A model generated the notes under the pieces. It ran no database searches. It was not told where the DNA came from and saw nothing but the letters and a program-made list of their open reading frames with translations. This document shows positions 7,638 to 15,314 of a stretch of 32,384 nt of DNA, piece by piece. Each line of letters starts with the position of its first letter. The stretch's first letter is position 1. The DNA is from Lentilactobacillus parafarraginis DSM 18390 = JCM 14109 (GTDB lineage: Bacteria; Bacillota; Bacilli; Lactobacillales; Lactobacillaceae): NCBI RefSeq assembly GCF_001435895.1, contig NZ_AZFZ01000032.1:1-32384 (forward strand). Reading direction: 5' to 3'. The position numbers and the translations under genes are program-made.

Positions 7638-8510
7638 TTACTCCGCCTGCTTTTTAAGGGTAATATGCCCGTCTTGCTGGGTAATCAAACTTTCTTTGAG
7701 CAAATGGCCCAGCGCCCGCTTAAACGCGCCCTTACTGATTCCAAAGTAAGCCTTAATGTCATCGGGAGCACTCTTGTCACTGAAGGCAAGCGAATGCGAC
7801 GCTTCATGTTCTAATGCCGCCAAAATCATTTCCGCGTCTTCACCAATTTCCTGGTAGGCTCTTGGTCGGGTGGAAATATTAATTGAGCCATCGCGAAGCG
7901 TCCCAATCACGCGGGCTTCAACTTCTTCACCCAAACGCGGTTCCTTCAACCGTTCACTGGGATGCAAGAATGCTAAATGAAAATCCTCGGTTAACAGCCG
8001 GGTCCCTGATAGTTTTAACCGGTAAGCCCGGGCCTTAATATTCTGGTTTTGCAGGCGGCCCTCAACCGGCCGGGAAATCGCATTAAAGATTTCTTCGTCC
8101 GCAAGATGGCCCCAAATACGGGCCTTATTATCAACGGTCAAGCAAATTAACAGTTGATCACCGTCTTGAGGCCAGAGTTCGCGAACGGTCGGCAACTCAT
8201 CGATTGACACAACAACGTCCTTATTTGGCAGACCGATATTTACAAAAACGCCCAACCCAAACTTGGCTTTAACCACGGTTCCAAAAGCGTAGTGATCACG
8301 CCGAATTTTGGGTAAATTTCGCGTGATTTGCATTTTATGCTGCTCATTCTCGTAGGTAAAGCCGGTAAATTTAGCCCCCATTTTGAAAGGCTTTTTAACC
8401 TCAGCCTTATCCAACTGGAAGGTTTCGCCTTCAATTTGAATGAAGTAATCCTTATCATTTTCATCAGTCACTGTGCCAGGTAAAACCTGGGCCATTAAAT
8501 TCTTGTCCAT
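7638..8510 (-). CDS. cvfB: S1-like RNA-binding protein CvfB
   Basis: 290 residues, made of successive S1/OB-type RNA-binding domains (roughly 1-65, 70-140 with VVKAKFGLGVFVNIGL, and 150-215) and a C-terminal winged helix (about 225-290, FGISKGAFKRALGHLLKE). This matches CvfB (YitL in Bacillus), an RNA-binding protein linked to virulence-factor expression in Staphylococcus; its molecular job in lactobacilli is not established. The ATG at 8510 has GGAGA upstream. It is the first gene of the six-gene operon cvfB-xerD-ribT-scpA-scpB-rluB. Confidence 0.9.
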   Translation of the reverse strand: MDKNLMAQVLPGTVTDENDKDYFIQIEGETFQLDKAEVKKPFKMGAKFTGFTYENEQHKMQITRNLPKIRRDHYAFGTVVKAKFGLGVFVNIGLPNKDVVVSIDELPTVRELWPQDGDQLLICLTVDNKARIWGHLADEEIFNAISRPVEGRLQNQNIKARAYRLKLSGTRLLTEDFHLAFLHPSERLKEPRLGEEVEARVIGTLRDGSINISTRPRAYQEIGEDAEMILAALEHEASHSLAFSDKSAPDDIKAYFGISKGAFKRALGHLLKESLITQQDGHITLKKQAE

Positions 8511-8540
8511 ATTAGTCTCCGTTCTAGAATCGTCCTGTGT

Positions 8541-8569
8541 TCATTCTACACGTTTTGAAATTAAAATTC
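8541..8569 (-). promoter_or_regulatory. Weak promoter candidate for the cvfB operon
   Basis: On the minus strand TCGAAT and TAGAAT are separated by 17 bases, between the pyk terminator and the cvfB ribosome binding site. Only the -10 is close to consensus. This is the only gap in which an operon promoter could sit. Confidence 0.35.
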
Positions 8570-8578
8570 GACTCCGAA

Positions 8579-8613
8579 CAAAAACAGCCGAGTAAGCACA
8601 CTGCCTACCCGAC
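8579..8613 (-). terminator. Terminator after pyk
   Basis: The minus strand pairs CGGGTAGGC with GCTTACTCG around AGTGT (with G-U pairs), then GCTGTTTTTGTT. It follows the pyk stop by about 50 bases and precedes the cvfB promoter region. Confidence 0.65.
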
Positions 8614-8660
8614 CATTTTTAAAATTTTAATCGTTTAATCTACTAAATGAGTCAACCTCA

Positions 8661-10418
8661 TTAAAGTGAGCTTGAAGCACCGTGATAGATAACCCCACGA
8701 TGTGAATCAATGGTAATCAACTCACCATCTGAGATCTTAGTAGTAGCCCCTTGAGCACCAACGATAACTGGAATGCCCATTGAGATACCAACAACAGCAG
8801 CGTGTGAAGTTAAGCCACCACTTTCAACAACGACGGCGCTAGCCTTTTCGATTGCTGGAAGATAATCTTTATCAGTTGACTTAGCAATTAAGATGCTGCC
8901 TTCAGTTACTTTGCTCTTAGCATCGGCAGCGTCCTTAGCAATCACAGCCTTACCAATAACGGTCTTGTCACCAACCCCTTGGCCTTGAACCAACTTTGAG
9001 CCGATTAATTGAATCCGCATCAAGTTAGTAGTTCCACTCTCGCCAACTGGAACACCGGCAGTGACGATAATTAAGTCGCCTTCCTTGGCCAGACCAGTTT
9101 CAAGGGCTTTTTTAGCAGCAAGTTCAAATATTTCATCACTGCTCTTAACTTCATCAACCAAGATTGGGTGAACACCCCAGTTAACCATCAAACCGCGACG
9201 AGTCCGTTCGTCAAAGGTTAATGCCAGGATGTCTGCATCTGGATGGTACTTGGAAATCATCCGGGCAGTGTAGCCTGAAGTGGTTGCAGCAACGATTGTA
9301 TGAATGCCTAATTCTTTGGCAACCCGGGCAACTGAGTCACCGATTGATTCAGTAACGTCACTTGCGTCAAAGGTTGGCCGTGGTGTCCCAAATTGATCAA
9401 ACGCATTTTCAGCCTTGATGTCAATTCGAGCCATTGTTTGAACTGATTGAACAGGATATTCACCATTGGCACTTTCACCTGAAAGCATGGTTGCATCAGT
9501 ACCATCAAAGACGGCATTGGCAACATCAGATGCTTCGGCACGAGTAGGCCGTGGGTTTTCCTGCATTGAATCAAGCATTTGGGTAGCCGTAATAACCGGC
9601 TTACCTAATTGGTTACATTTCTTAATCAATGTCTTTTGAACCAAAGGAACGTTTTCAGCGGGAATTTCGACACCCATGTCACCACGAGCAACCATCAAAC
9701 CATCTGAAACTTTGATAATGTCATCAAAGTTGTTGATTCCTTCTTGTGATTCAATCTTAGGGAAGATTTGAACGTGTTCCATGTGCTTTTCTTCAAGTAA
9801 AGCCCGAATGTCCAAAACATCTTGTGGTTTACGCACAAATGATGCGGAAATAAAGTCGATATCGTGATCCAAACCGAATCGAATATCGTCAGAATCCTTT
9901 TCAGTAATTCCTGGCAAATTGATTGAAACACCTGGGGCGTTGGTTCCCTTACGAGAGCCAAGGATCCCATCATTTTGGGCAGTGACAACCAATTCATGAG
10001 TGGCTTCGTCCTTCTTCTGAACGACAGTGTCTAGTAAGCCATCATCAAACAAAACGTGGCCGCCAACATGAACATCATCATAAAGGCCCTTGTAAGTAAC
10101 GGCAATTTTTTCCTTAGTACCTTCAAGGCTGTCATCCATTGAAATTCTGAACGTATCGCCAGTCTTAAAATCGAGTTTGCCACCCTTTTGAACAGTTGTC
10201 CGAATTTCGGCACCCTTGGTATCAAGCATAATTCCAACGGTTTTGCCCGTCTTCTTTTCTGCTTCGTGAACCTTGTTTAAACGATCCAAATGTTCTGGAT
10301 GGTCACCATGTGAAAAATTAAATCGAAAAACATTGGCCCCGGCTTCAATTAATTTAACGATGGTATCAACATCGGTACTTGCGGGTCCCAATGTACTTAC
10401 GATCTTAGTTTTCTTCAT
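8661..10418 (-). CDS. pyk: Pyruvate kinase with C-terminal PEP-utiliser domain
   Basis: 585 residues. Converts phosphoenolpyruvate and ADP to pyruvate and ATP, the last ATP-yielding step of glycolysis or the phosphoketolase pathway. The core shows the N-terminal KIVSTLGPAS, catalytic Lys221 in IFPKIES, metal ligands Glu223 and Asp247 (ARGDMGVE) and the MLDSM segment (281-285). The C-terminus carries the extra PEP-utiliser-like domain of Bacillales and Lactobacillales enzymes (GGLTSHA, His539). The start chosen is ATG at 10418 behind GAAGGAGAG, which gives the family N-terminus; the frame is open 30 codons further upstream. It follows dnaE without pfkA in between. Confidence 0.96.
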   Translation of the reverse strand: MKKTKIVSTLGPASTDVDTIVKLIEAGANVFRFNFSHGDHPEHLDRLNKVHEAEKKTGKTVGIMLDTKGAEIRTTVQKGGKLDFKTGDTFRISMDDSLEGTKEKIAVTYKGLYDDVHVGGHVLFDDGLLDTVVQKKDEATHELVVTAQNDGILGSRKGTNAPGVSINLPGITEKDSDDIRFGLDHDIDFISASFVRKPQDVLDIRALLEEKHMEHVQIFPKIESQEGINNFDDIIKVSDGLMVARGDMGVEIPAENVPLVQKTLIKKCNQLGKPVITATQMLDSMQENPRPTRAEASDVANAVFDGTDATMLSGESANGEYPVQSVQTMARIDIKAENAFDQFGTPRPTFDASDVTESIGDSVARVAKELGIHTIVAATTSGYTARMISKYHPDADILALTFDERTRRGLMVNWGVHPILVDEVKSSDEIFELAAKKALETGLAKEGDLIIVTAGVPVGESGTTNLMRIQLIGSKLVQGQGVGDKTVIGKAVIAKDAADAKSKVTEGSILIAKSTDKDYLPAIEKASAVVVESGGLTSHAAVVGISMGIPVIVGAQGATTKISDGELITIDSHRGVIYHGASSSL

Positions 10419-10511
10419 AAGTAAAATCTCTCCTTCGGTTTTTTGGACACCCCAATTTTCAATCAATTTTACTCGATCGGCCATCGGGCTTCCTTTTAGA
10501 TTCCACACCGT

Positions 10512-10540
10512 ATTTTATCACTTTTTTCATGATGTGTCGT
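10512..10540 (-). promoter_or_regulatory. pyk promoter
   Basis: On the minus strand ACGACA (10535-10540) and TAAAAT (10512-10517) are separated by 17 bases. This gives a leader of roughly 85 bases before the pyk ATG. Confidence 0.55.
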
Positions 10541-10607
10541 TGTCATTTTTAGGTGTCACCAACTTTCAAGTGAGAACCATCACGGATAAAATCCACTATT
10601 AGCGACA

Positions 10608-10622
10608 ATGAAAGCCTTTACC
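10608..10622 (-). promoter_or_regulatory. Possible CcpA cre-like site upstream of pyk
   Basis: ATGAAAGCCTTTACC on the plus strand agrees with the cre consensus WTGNAARCGNWWWCA at all but two constrained positions. It sits about 68 bases upstream of the pyk -35, a position compatible with activation, and is bracketed by 8-base inverted repeats (10585-10592 and 10630-10637). The match is imperfect. Confidence 0.3.
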
Positions 10623-10645
10623 ATTCACAATTTTATCTACAAAAA

Positions 10646-13600
10646 TTACTTATAAATAACATTATTTTGACCGAAAATTGTGATCAATTTATCTTTAATA
10701 ATCCCCCCGGAAGCCAAATTGAACTGATTAGCAAGCTGCCAAGTCTTCTTAGAGGCCGTTTCATGAACCACGACCGGCACGTTACCGCGTTGATCGCTGG
10801 TTAATGCGCTAAGTTTGTGAAATGCTTGATTTTTATCATGCTGATCATCAATGCGCAAATACCATTTGCCAGAAGCGCCCTGCTTCTTTAAGCGCTGCTG
10901 GGCATTATCCGCGGGTTCCAGCGTATTGGCAACGACCTGGATTGCGTTGGTCTTTTCAACCTTACCAGTAATGACCACGACCATATCTTTATGCAGCCAG
11001 GATTGGACTTGGGTGAAAAGGTTCGGAAAAACGGTAACCGACATATCACCGACTTCATCGTTACCGTCAAGAAATGCCATCTGTTTGCCGGTCTTTGTCC
11101 GAATAACCTTCACTTTCGTGAGATAAAGAATCAGTGAAACATGATTCATCCCCTCAGTCAGCTGGTTAGTGGCCTTGGCAGAAATCCGCTGGCCCAACGC
11201 GTGGAATTTTTCAACCGGATGGCCAGAAAGATAGGCGCCGAGATACTCATTTTCCTTCTCTAGACGGTCCATAAGCGCCAGTTCAGGCTTTCGCGGCACC
11301 GTTGGTTCCAGGGCCTTAAAGAGGCTCAGGGAACTACCAGAGAGCTCAATTGAACTGATAAATTCGGGGGTTGCGGCCAACAGTTCCGAACGGTTGAATT
11401 GAAACCCATCCAATGCCCCAGCGTAAATGAGTGCGTCAATCAGTTCAGGCTTCCGATATTTCGCCGGCATTCTGGCTAACAGGTTGGGGAAGGATTTAAA
11501 CGGTCCGTTTTGATCCCGTTCAGCCAGAACATCGACAACCATGTCGTGACGAACCCCCTTAATTGCCGCCAGCCCAAACACAATTTGCTGATTTTGAAAC
11601 GAAAAGGCCGCCTGGCTGTGGTTGATGCTGGGACCAGCAATTTGGACGCCCATCGATTTGGCATCCAAGAGGTATTCCTTCATTTTGACAGGGCTATTTT
11701 GGACCGAATTGAGTAGGGCAACGTGAAACGCGCCCGGATAATAAACTTTTAGATAGGCTAATTCATAAGCCATTTTACTGTAAGCCACCGCGTGGGACTT
11801 GTTGAACCCGTAGTTGGCAAACTTTTCAATGTAGTTAAAGACGTTTTCGGCCACTTCCGCTGAGTGCCCGTTTTTAGCAGCCCCAGCCATGAATAAACTT
11901 TTCATCTTGTCCATGACCTTAAGCTTCTTTTTACTCATGGCTCGCCGCAAAATGTCGGCCTGTCCAAGTGAGAAGCCGGCCATTTTAGCGGCAACCAGCA
12001 TCACCTGTTCCTGATAGACAATCACGCCATAGGTTGGCTCAAGCAGGTCAATCAATGAGTCATCTGGATAGTCGATTTTTTGCTGGTGGTTTTTCCGTTT
12101 AACCACCTCGTCGATGTTCTCCATTGGACCAGGCCGATAAAGGGCATTCACCAGCGCAATATCTTCAAATCGTTGGGGATGCAAGCGCCGCAAGACATTT
12201 CGAATACCCGCCGATTCAAACTGAAAGACCCCGGTCGTGTCACCGGCGGCAAATAACGCAATGGTCTTTGGATCATCCAACGGAACTTGAGAGATGGCAA
12301 CCTTCTTACCGGTTGCCCGTTGAATTTCCGCAAGGGCATCGGCCAAGATTGTCAGATTTCGCAATCCCAGAAAATCAATTTTTAACAAGCCAACTGATTC
12401 AACGTAGTCTTTAGAATACTGGGTCATCAACAACCCATCATTACCATCTTGGAGGGGAACCAGATCAACCAAAAGATTATCGCTTAATACTAATCCGGCA
12501 GCGTGAGTCGAATAATGCCGCGGCAGCCCTTCCAACGTTCTGGCCGTTTCAAAGAGGGCTTGATTCAAAGAACTGTCAGCGATAAGATTCTTTAACTGCT
12601 GGGAATTTGCATAGGCGTCTGCCAAGGTAATGTGAAAGGCGCTGGGAATCGCCTTGCTCCAAGTGTCTTGCTGCCGGGGTGTCAGCCCAAATACCCGGCC
12701 AACATCTCTGGTGGCTTGCTTAGCAGCCAGCGTTCCAAACGTAATAATCTGGGCAACCCGATCATGCCCATACTTTTGATGAACGTATTGGATCACCTCG
12801 TCACGCTTATCATCTGGGATATCCAAATCAATATCCGGCATTTGCACCCGCTCCGGGTTCAAAAACCTTTCGAAAAGCAGGTTGTATTTGATCGGATCAA
12901 CATCGGTGATGAAGAGCGTATAGGCCACCAGTGAACCGGCTGCCGACCCCCGGCCGGGGCCGGTCACAATCTTGGCTTGGTGAGCAAAATTGATTACGTC
13001 CCATACAATTAAGAAATAATTGTCAAACCCCATTGAATCGATGACGCCAAGTTCCCGATCCAAGCGCTGCCGGTAAACGTCCCCATCAGTCACGTGATTG
13101 GTTGTTAGTCGGGTCTTGAGACCGGTCTCACATAATTGTCGCAGGTAGTCCTTTGAACTGAGGCCATCTGGGGTTTTAAACTGTGGAAGCTTAGGCTGTT
13201 GCTTTTTAATTTCAACGTTACACTGATCGGCAACGGCTTGGCCGACTTTCAGCGCCGCGGTTAAATGCATTTGCTGATAAGCCTGGACAACCTGATCATT
13301 TGGCTGCAGCCAATACGGCCCAACCTGATGACTTAACTCGGCGACATTTGTCAGCTTATCGCCCGAATCAATCGCCTTTAATACCTGCATTGGGAAATAA
13401 TCCGCCGCGTTCAGATACATCACCGGACTATCAGCAATCACGTCGACTTGATTATCAGCGGCGGTCTTGGCCAGCATGTCAACCACCGTATCAGCAGCGT
13501 GATAGTCGGCAGCGAATTTAATGGACGCCCGATCAATCCCTAACGCCGTTAACTGATCGACAATTTTGGCAATTTCGGTTGCCCGCCCCTGAAGGATGAG

Positions 13601-13996
13601 ATCGTTAATCTCTGCTAACGGCGGAAAAATCAGGTAGAGATCCGCAAGGTCAGCTGCGATATCGGTAACTGCCACGTCGTCAGAGCCAGAATTCTTAGCG
13701 GTCGAGATCGCCAGCAGATGTTGATAGCCGGCTTGGTTTTTGGCGAGCAGAACAACTGGATAACTTTGATCACTTCGGACAAATCCGGGAAGATCGATTG
13801 TCAAACCAATGATCGGCTTAATACCAGCCCCAACGCAGGCATCGTAGAATTCAACGGCCCCGTACATCACATTATGGTCCGTCAGCGCAAGCGCGGCATA
13901 ACCACGTTGCTTGGCGGCGGCAACCAAGTCTTTAATTCGAATTGGGCTTTGAAGTAAGCTGTAAGAACTGGTGATTTGGAGTGGAACGTATGCCAA
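10646..13996 (-). CDS. dnaE: DNA polymerase III subunit alpha, DnaE type
   Basis: 1116-residue DnaE-class replicative polymerase, which in low-GC Gram-positives works beside PolC and extends primers on the lagging strand. It has an N-terminal PHP domain (LALTDHNVMYGAVEF, about 36-50), the palm motif GPGRGSAAGS (346-355), catalytic acidic motif PDIDLD (Asp388, Asp390), then LKIDFLGLRNL, an OB-fold region around 960-1040 and a short C-terminal tail. It lacks the 3'-5' exonuclease domain of PolC. The start is TTG at 13996, preceded by AAGGGA at good spacing; a nearby ATG is out of frame. Confidence 0.95.
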   Translation of the reverse strand: MAYVPLQITSSYSLLQSPIRIKDLVAAAKQRGYAALALTDHNVMYGAVEFYDACVGAGIKPIIGLTIDLPGFVRSDQSYPVVLLAKNQAGYQHLLAISTAKNSGSDDVAVTDIAADLADLYLIFPPLAEINDLILQGRATEIAKIVDQLTALGIDRASIKFAADYHAADTVVDMLAKTAADNQVDVIADSPVMYLNAADYFPMQVLKAIDSGDKLTNVAELSHQVGPYWLQPNDQVVQAYQQMHLTAALKVGQAVADQCNVEIKKQQPKLPQFKTPDGLSSKDYLRQLCETGLKTRLTTNHVTDGDVYRQRLDRELGVIDSMGFDNYFLIVWDVINFAHQAKIVTGPGRGSAAGSLVAYTLFITDVDPIKYNLLFERFLNPERVQMPDIDLDIPDDKRDEVIQYVHQKYGHDRVAQIITFGTLAAKQATRDVGRVFGLTPRQQDTWSKAIPSAFHITLADAYANSQQLKNLIADSSLNQALFETARTLEGLPRHYSTHAAGLVLSDNLLVDLVPLQDGNDGLLMTQYSKDYVESVGLLKIDFLGLRNLTILADALAEIQRATGKKVAISQVPLDDPKTIALFAAGDTTGVFQFESAGIRNVLRRLHPQRFEDIALVNALYRPGPMENIDEVVKRKNHQQKIDYPDDSLIDLLEPTYGVIVYQEQVMLVAAKMAGFSLGQADILRRAMSKKKLKVMDKMKSLFMAGAAKNGHSAEVAENVFNYIEKFANYGFNKSHAVAYSKMAYELAYLKVYYPGAFHVALLNSVQNSPVKMKEYLLDAKSMGVQIAGPSINHSQAAFSFQNQQIVFGLAAIKGVRHDMVVDVLAERDQNGPFKSFPNLLARMPAKYRKPELIDALIYAGALDGFQFNRSELLAATPEFISSIELSGSSLSLFKALEPTVPRKPELALMDRLEKENEYLGAYLSGHPVEKFHALGQRISAKATNQLTEGMNHVSLILYLTKVKVIRTKTGKQMAFLDGNDEVGDMSVTVFPNLFTQVQSWLHKDMVVVITGKVEKTNAIQVVANTLEPADNAQQRLKKQGASGKWYLRIDDQHDKNQAFHKLSALTSDQRGNVPVVVHETASKKTWQLANQFNLASGGIIKDKLITIFGQNNVIYK

Positions 13997-14021
13997 TTGA
14001 TTTCCCTTCTTTCATACTCAA

Positions 14022-14030
14022 ATTATACCA
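14022..14030 (-). promoter_or_regulatory. Extended -10 promoter of dnaE
   Basis: Perfect TATAAT preceded by TGG on the minus strand, about 25 bases upstream of the TTG start. No good -35 is seen, as is common for extended -10 promoters. Confidence 0.6.
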
Positions 14031-14091
14031 AAGAATTTGGCTGGCAAAATGAATTCGCTATTAAATTCAGAGTGATTTTTGTGTTAAAATA

Positions 14092-14100
14092 TGCTAAAAT
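14092..14100 (+). promoter_or_regulatory. Extended -10 promoter of the DUF2929 gene
   Basis: TGC followed by TAAAAT, 28 bases before the ATG on the plus strand. The -35 is weak. It diverges from the dnaE promoter about 70 bases away. Confidence 0.5.
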
Positions 14101-14128
14101 ACCATTGATTGTCAGGAGGCTGGATAAT

Positions 14129-14323
14129 ATGAAACTATTAGCTTCAAACGTCGTAGTTATTTTCTGGGCAATCATTTTTGGCGAAATTATTGGGTACATC
14201 GCTTCAAAGCTTGAAGTTGTCCCATACAATTATATGCAAATTGGTGGCGTTGCCGCGGTGGTTGCACTCATTGCCGTTAACGGGATCTATCTGATTAGCA
14301 AGGATTCATACGCTAAACAATGA
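14129..14323 (+). CDS. Small two-TM membrane protein, DUF2929 (YjzD-like)
   Basis: 64-residue protein, the only gene here on the plus strand. It has two hydrophobic segments (about 7-27 and 38-57) joined by a short loop SKLEVVPYNYMQ, and a short charged tail. It fits the DUF2929 family of small Firmicutes membrane proteins, whose function is not known. The start is ATG at 14129 with AGGAGGC upstream; a longer in-frame reading from 13976 has no ribosome site and overlaps dnaE. It diverges from dnaE and ends at a strong bidirectional terminator. Confidence 0.82.
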   Translation: MKLLASNVVVIFWAIIFGEIIGYIASKLEVVPYNYMQIGGVAAVVALIAVNGIYLISKDSYAKQ

Positions 14324-14338
14324 TTTAGAAAATGACTT

Positions 14339-14383
14339 AAAAAAGATTGGCTCAGACATTTATGTCCGCAGCCAATCTTTTTT
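14339..14383. terminator. Bidirectional terminator
   Basis: AAAAAAGATTGGCT and AGCCAATCTTTTTT form a perfect 14-base stem with a small inner hairpin (GACAT/GTC) in the loop. T runs are present on both strands. It serves the convergent DUF2929 gene and the alpha/beta hydrolase gene. Confidence 0.92.
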
Positions 14384-14394
14384 ATATCCAGAAA

Positions 14395-15288
14395 TTAGGC
14401 TTGATGTTGCCGAAGAAATTGATAAATCAGCGCATAAACCTTTTCGTGCCCAGTCTCATTGAGAACTTCATGCTTCATATGGGGCATCACAATGCTGGTC
14501 ACATTCTGGTAACCAATTCGATTCAGCGTTCGGACGGTATCCCTTAGCCCCCGCCGACCGCCGGTAAACTTATCGTGATCGCCGGTAATGCTTAGAATTG
14601 GTAAGTCCCGGTGGCGACAGGCAAAATGAGCCGTTTGCTTAAGTTGGAAATCTCCCAGCCAAACGGTTAGAAGACTTGAAACCGGATACTGATCCATCAT
14701 TAACGGGTCTTTTATCACGCGATTAATATTTTCCCGATTGTAGGTCAACCAATCGTGATCCCCGGGGCCCATTCCAGACAGGCGCGAAAGAAGCGTTGAC
14801 GTCGCCGTGGCACCACGAACCCGCTGATACAATTTTCCCAGCAATATTCCAACCGGGACAACCGGAATGTAACGAACCGTTCCGGTGAGAATCAACCCGT
14901 CAATCAACTCGTCGTCATGCTGGAGGTACAACCGACCCCAAATTGACCCTAAGGAATGGCCAAACAAAAAGAGCGGCCGATTCGGATACCGCTGTTTAAT
15001 CCACTTTGACAGAACAACCTGATCGCTGACCTGCTGCTGCCAACTGTGCATGATCCCAAATGGATCGGCAGCCGACACGGAGCGGCCATGACCGCGATTA
15101 TCGATCATCACGACCACATAACCCCGTTCGGCCAGGTACGACGCAAAAGGAAAGTACCGTTCTTTATGTTCCAAAGCGCCGTGAATCAACTGGACAATGG
15201 CGGTTGGCCGGTCCGTATGATCCGGTGTAACCACCGCGGCTGCTAGTTTTGTCGGTCCCTTAGTCATCAACTGAAATTCTTGAAGCAT
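14395..15288 (-). CDS. Alpha/beta hydrolase (lysophospholipase/monoglyceride lipase-like)
   Basis: 297-residue serine hydrolase of the Hydrolase_4 / monoacylglycerol lipase group. Features: oxyanion region LIHGALEHKERY (about 34-45), DNRGHGRS (63-70), nucleophile elbow GHSLGS with Ser112, probable acid Asp237 in TGDHDKF, and His273 in MKHEVLNE. There is no signal peptide or membrane segment, so it is cytoplasmic. The natural substrate is unknown; a lipid ester is likely. ATG at 15288 follows AGAGGTGG. It lies 26 bases downstream of clpB with no visible terminator, so stress-linked co-transcription is possible. Confidence 0.88.
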   Translation of the reverse strand: MLQEFQLMTKGPTKLAAAVVTPDHTDRPTAIVQLIHGALEHKERYFPFASYLAERGYVVVMIDNRGHGRSVSAADPFGIMHSWQQQVSDQVVLSKWIKQRYPNRPLFLFGHSLGSIWGRLYLQHDDELIDGLILTGTVRYIPVVPVGILLGKLYQRVRGATATSTLLSRLSGMGPGDHDWLTYNRENINRVIKDPLMMDQYPVSSLLTVWLGDFQLKQTAHFACRHRDLPILSITGDHDKFTGGRRGLRDTVRTLNRIGYQNVTSIVMPHMKHEVLNETGHEKVYALIYQFLRQHQA

Positions 15289-15314
15289 TCTGCCACCTCT
15301 TAACTAAGTTTCGA

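Noticed and set aside
13976-14128. Longer N-terminus for the DUF2929 gene
   Set aside because: It would overlap the dnaE start and both promoters and has no ribosome site. ATG at 14129 has AGGAGGC and gives the family length.
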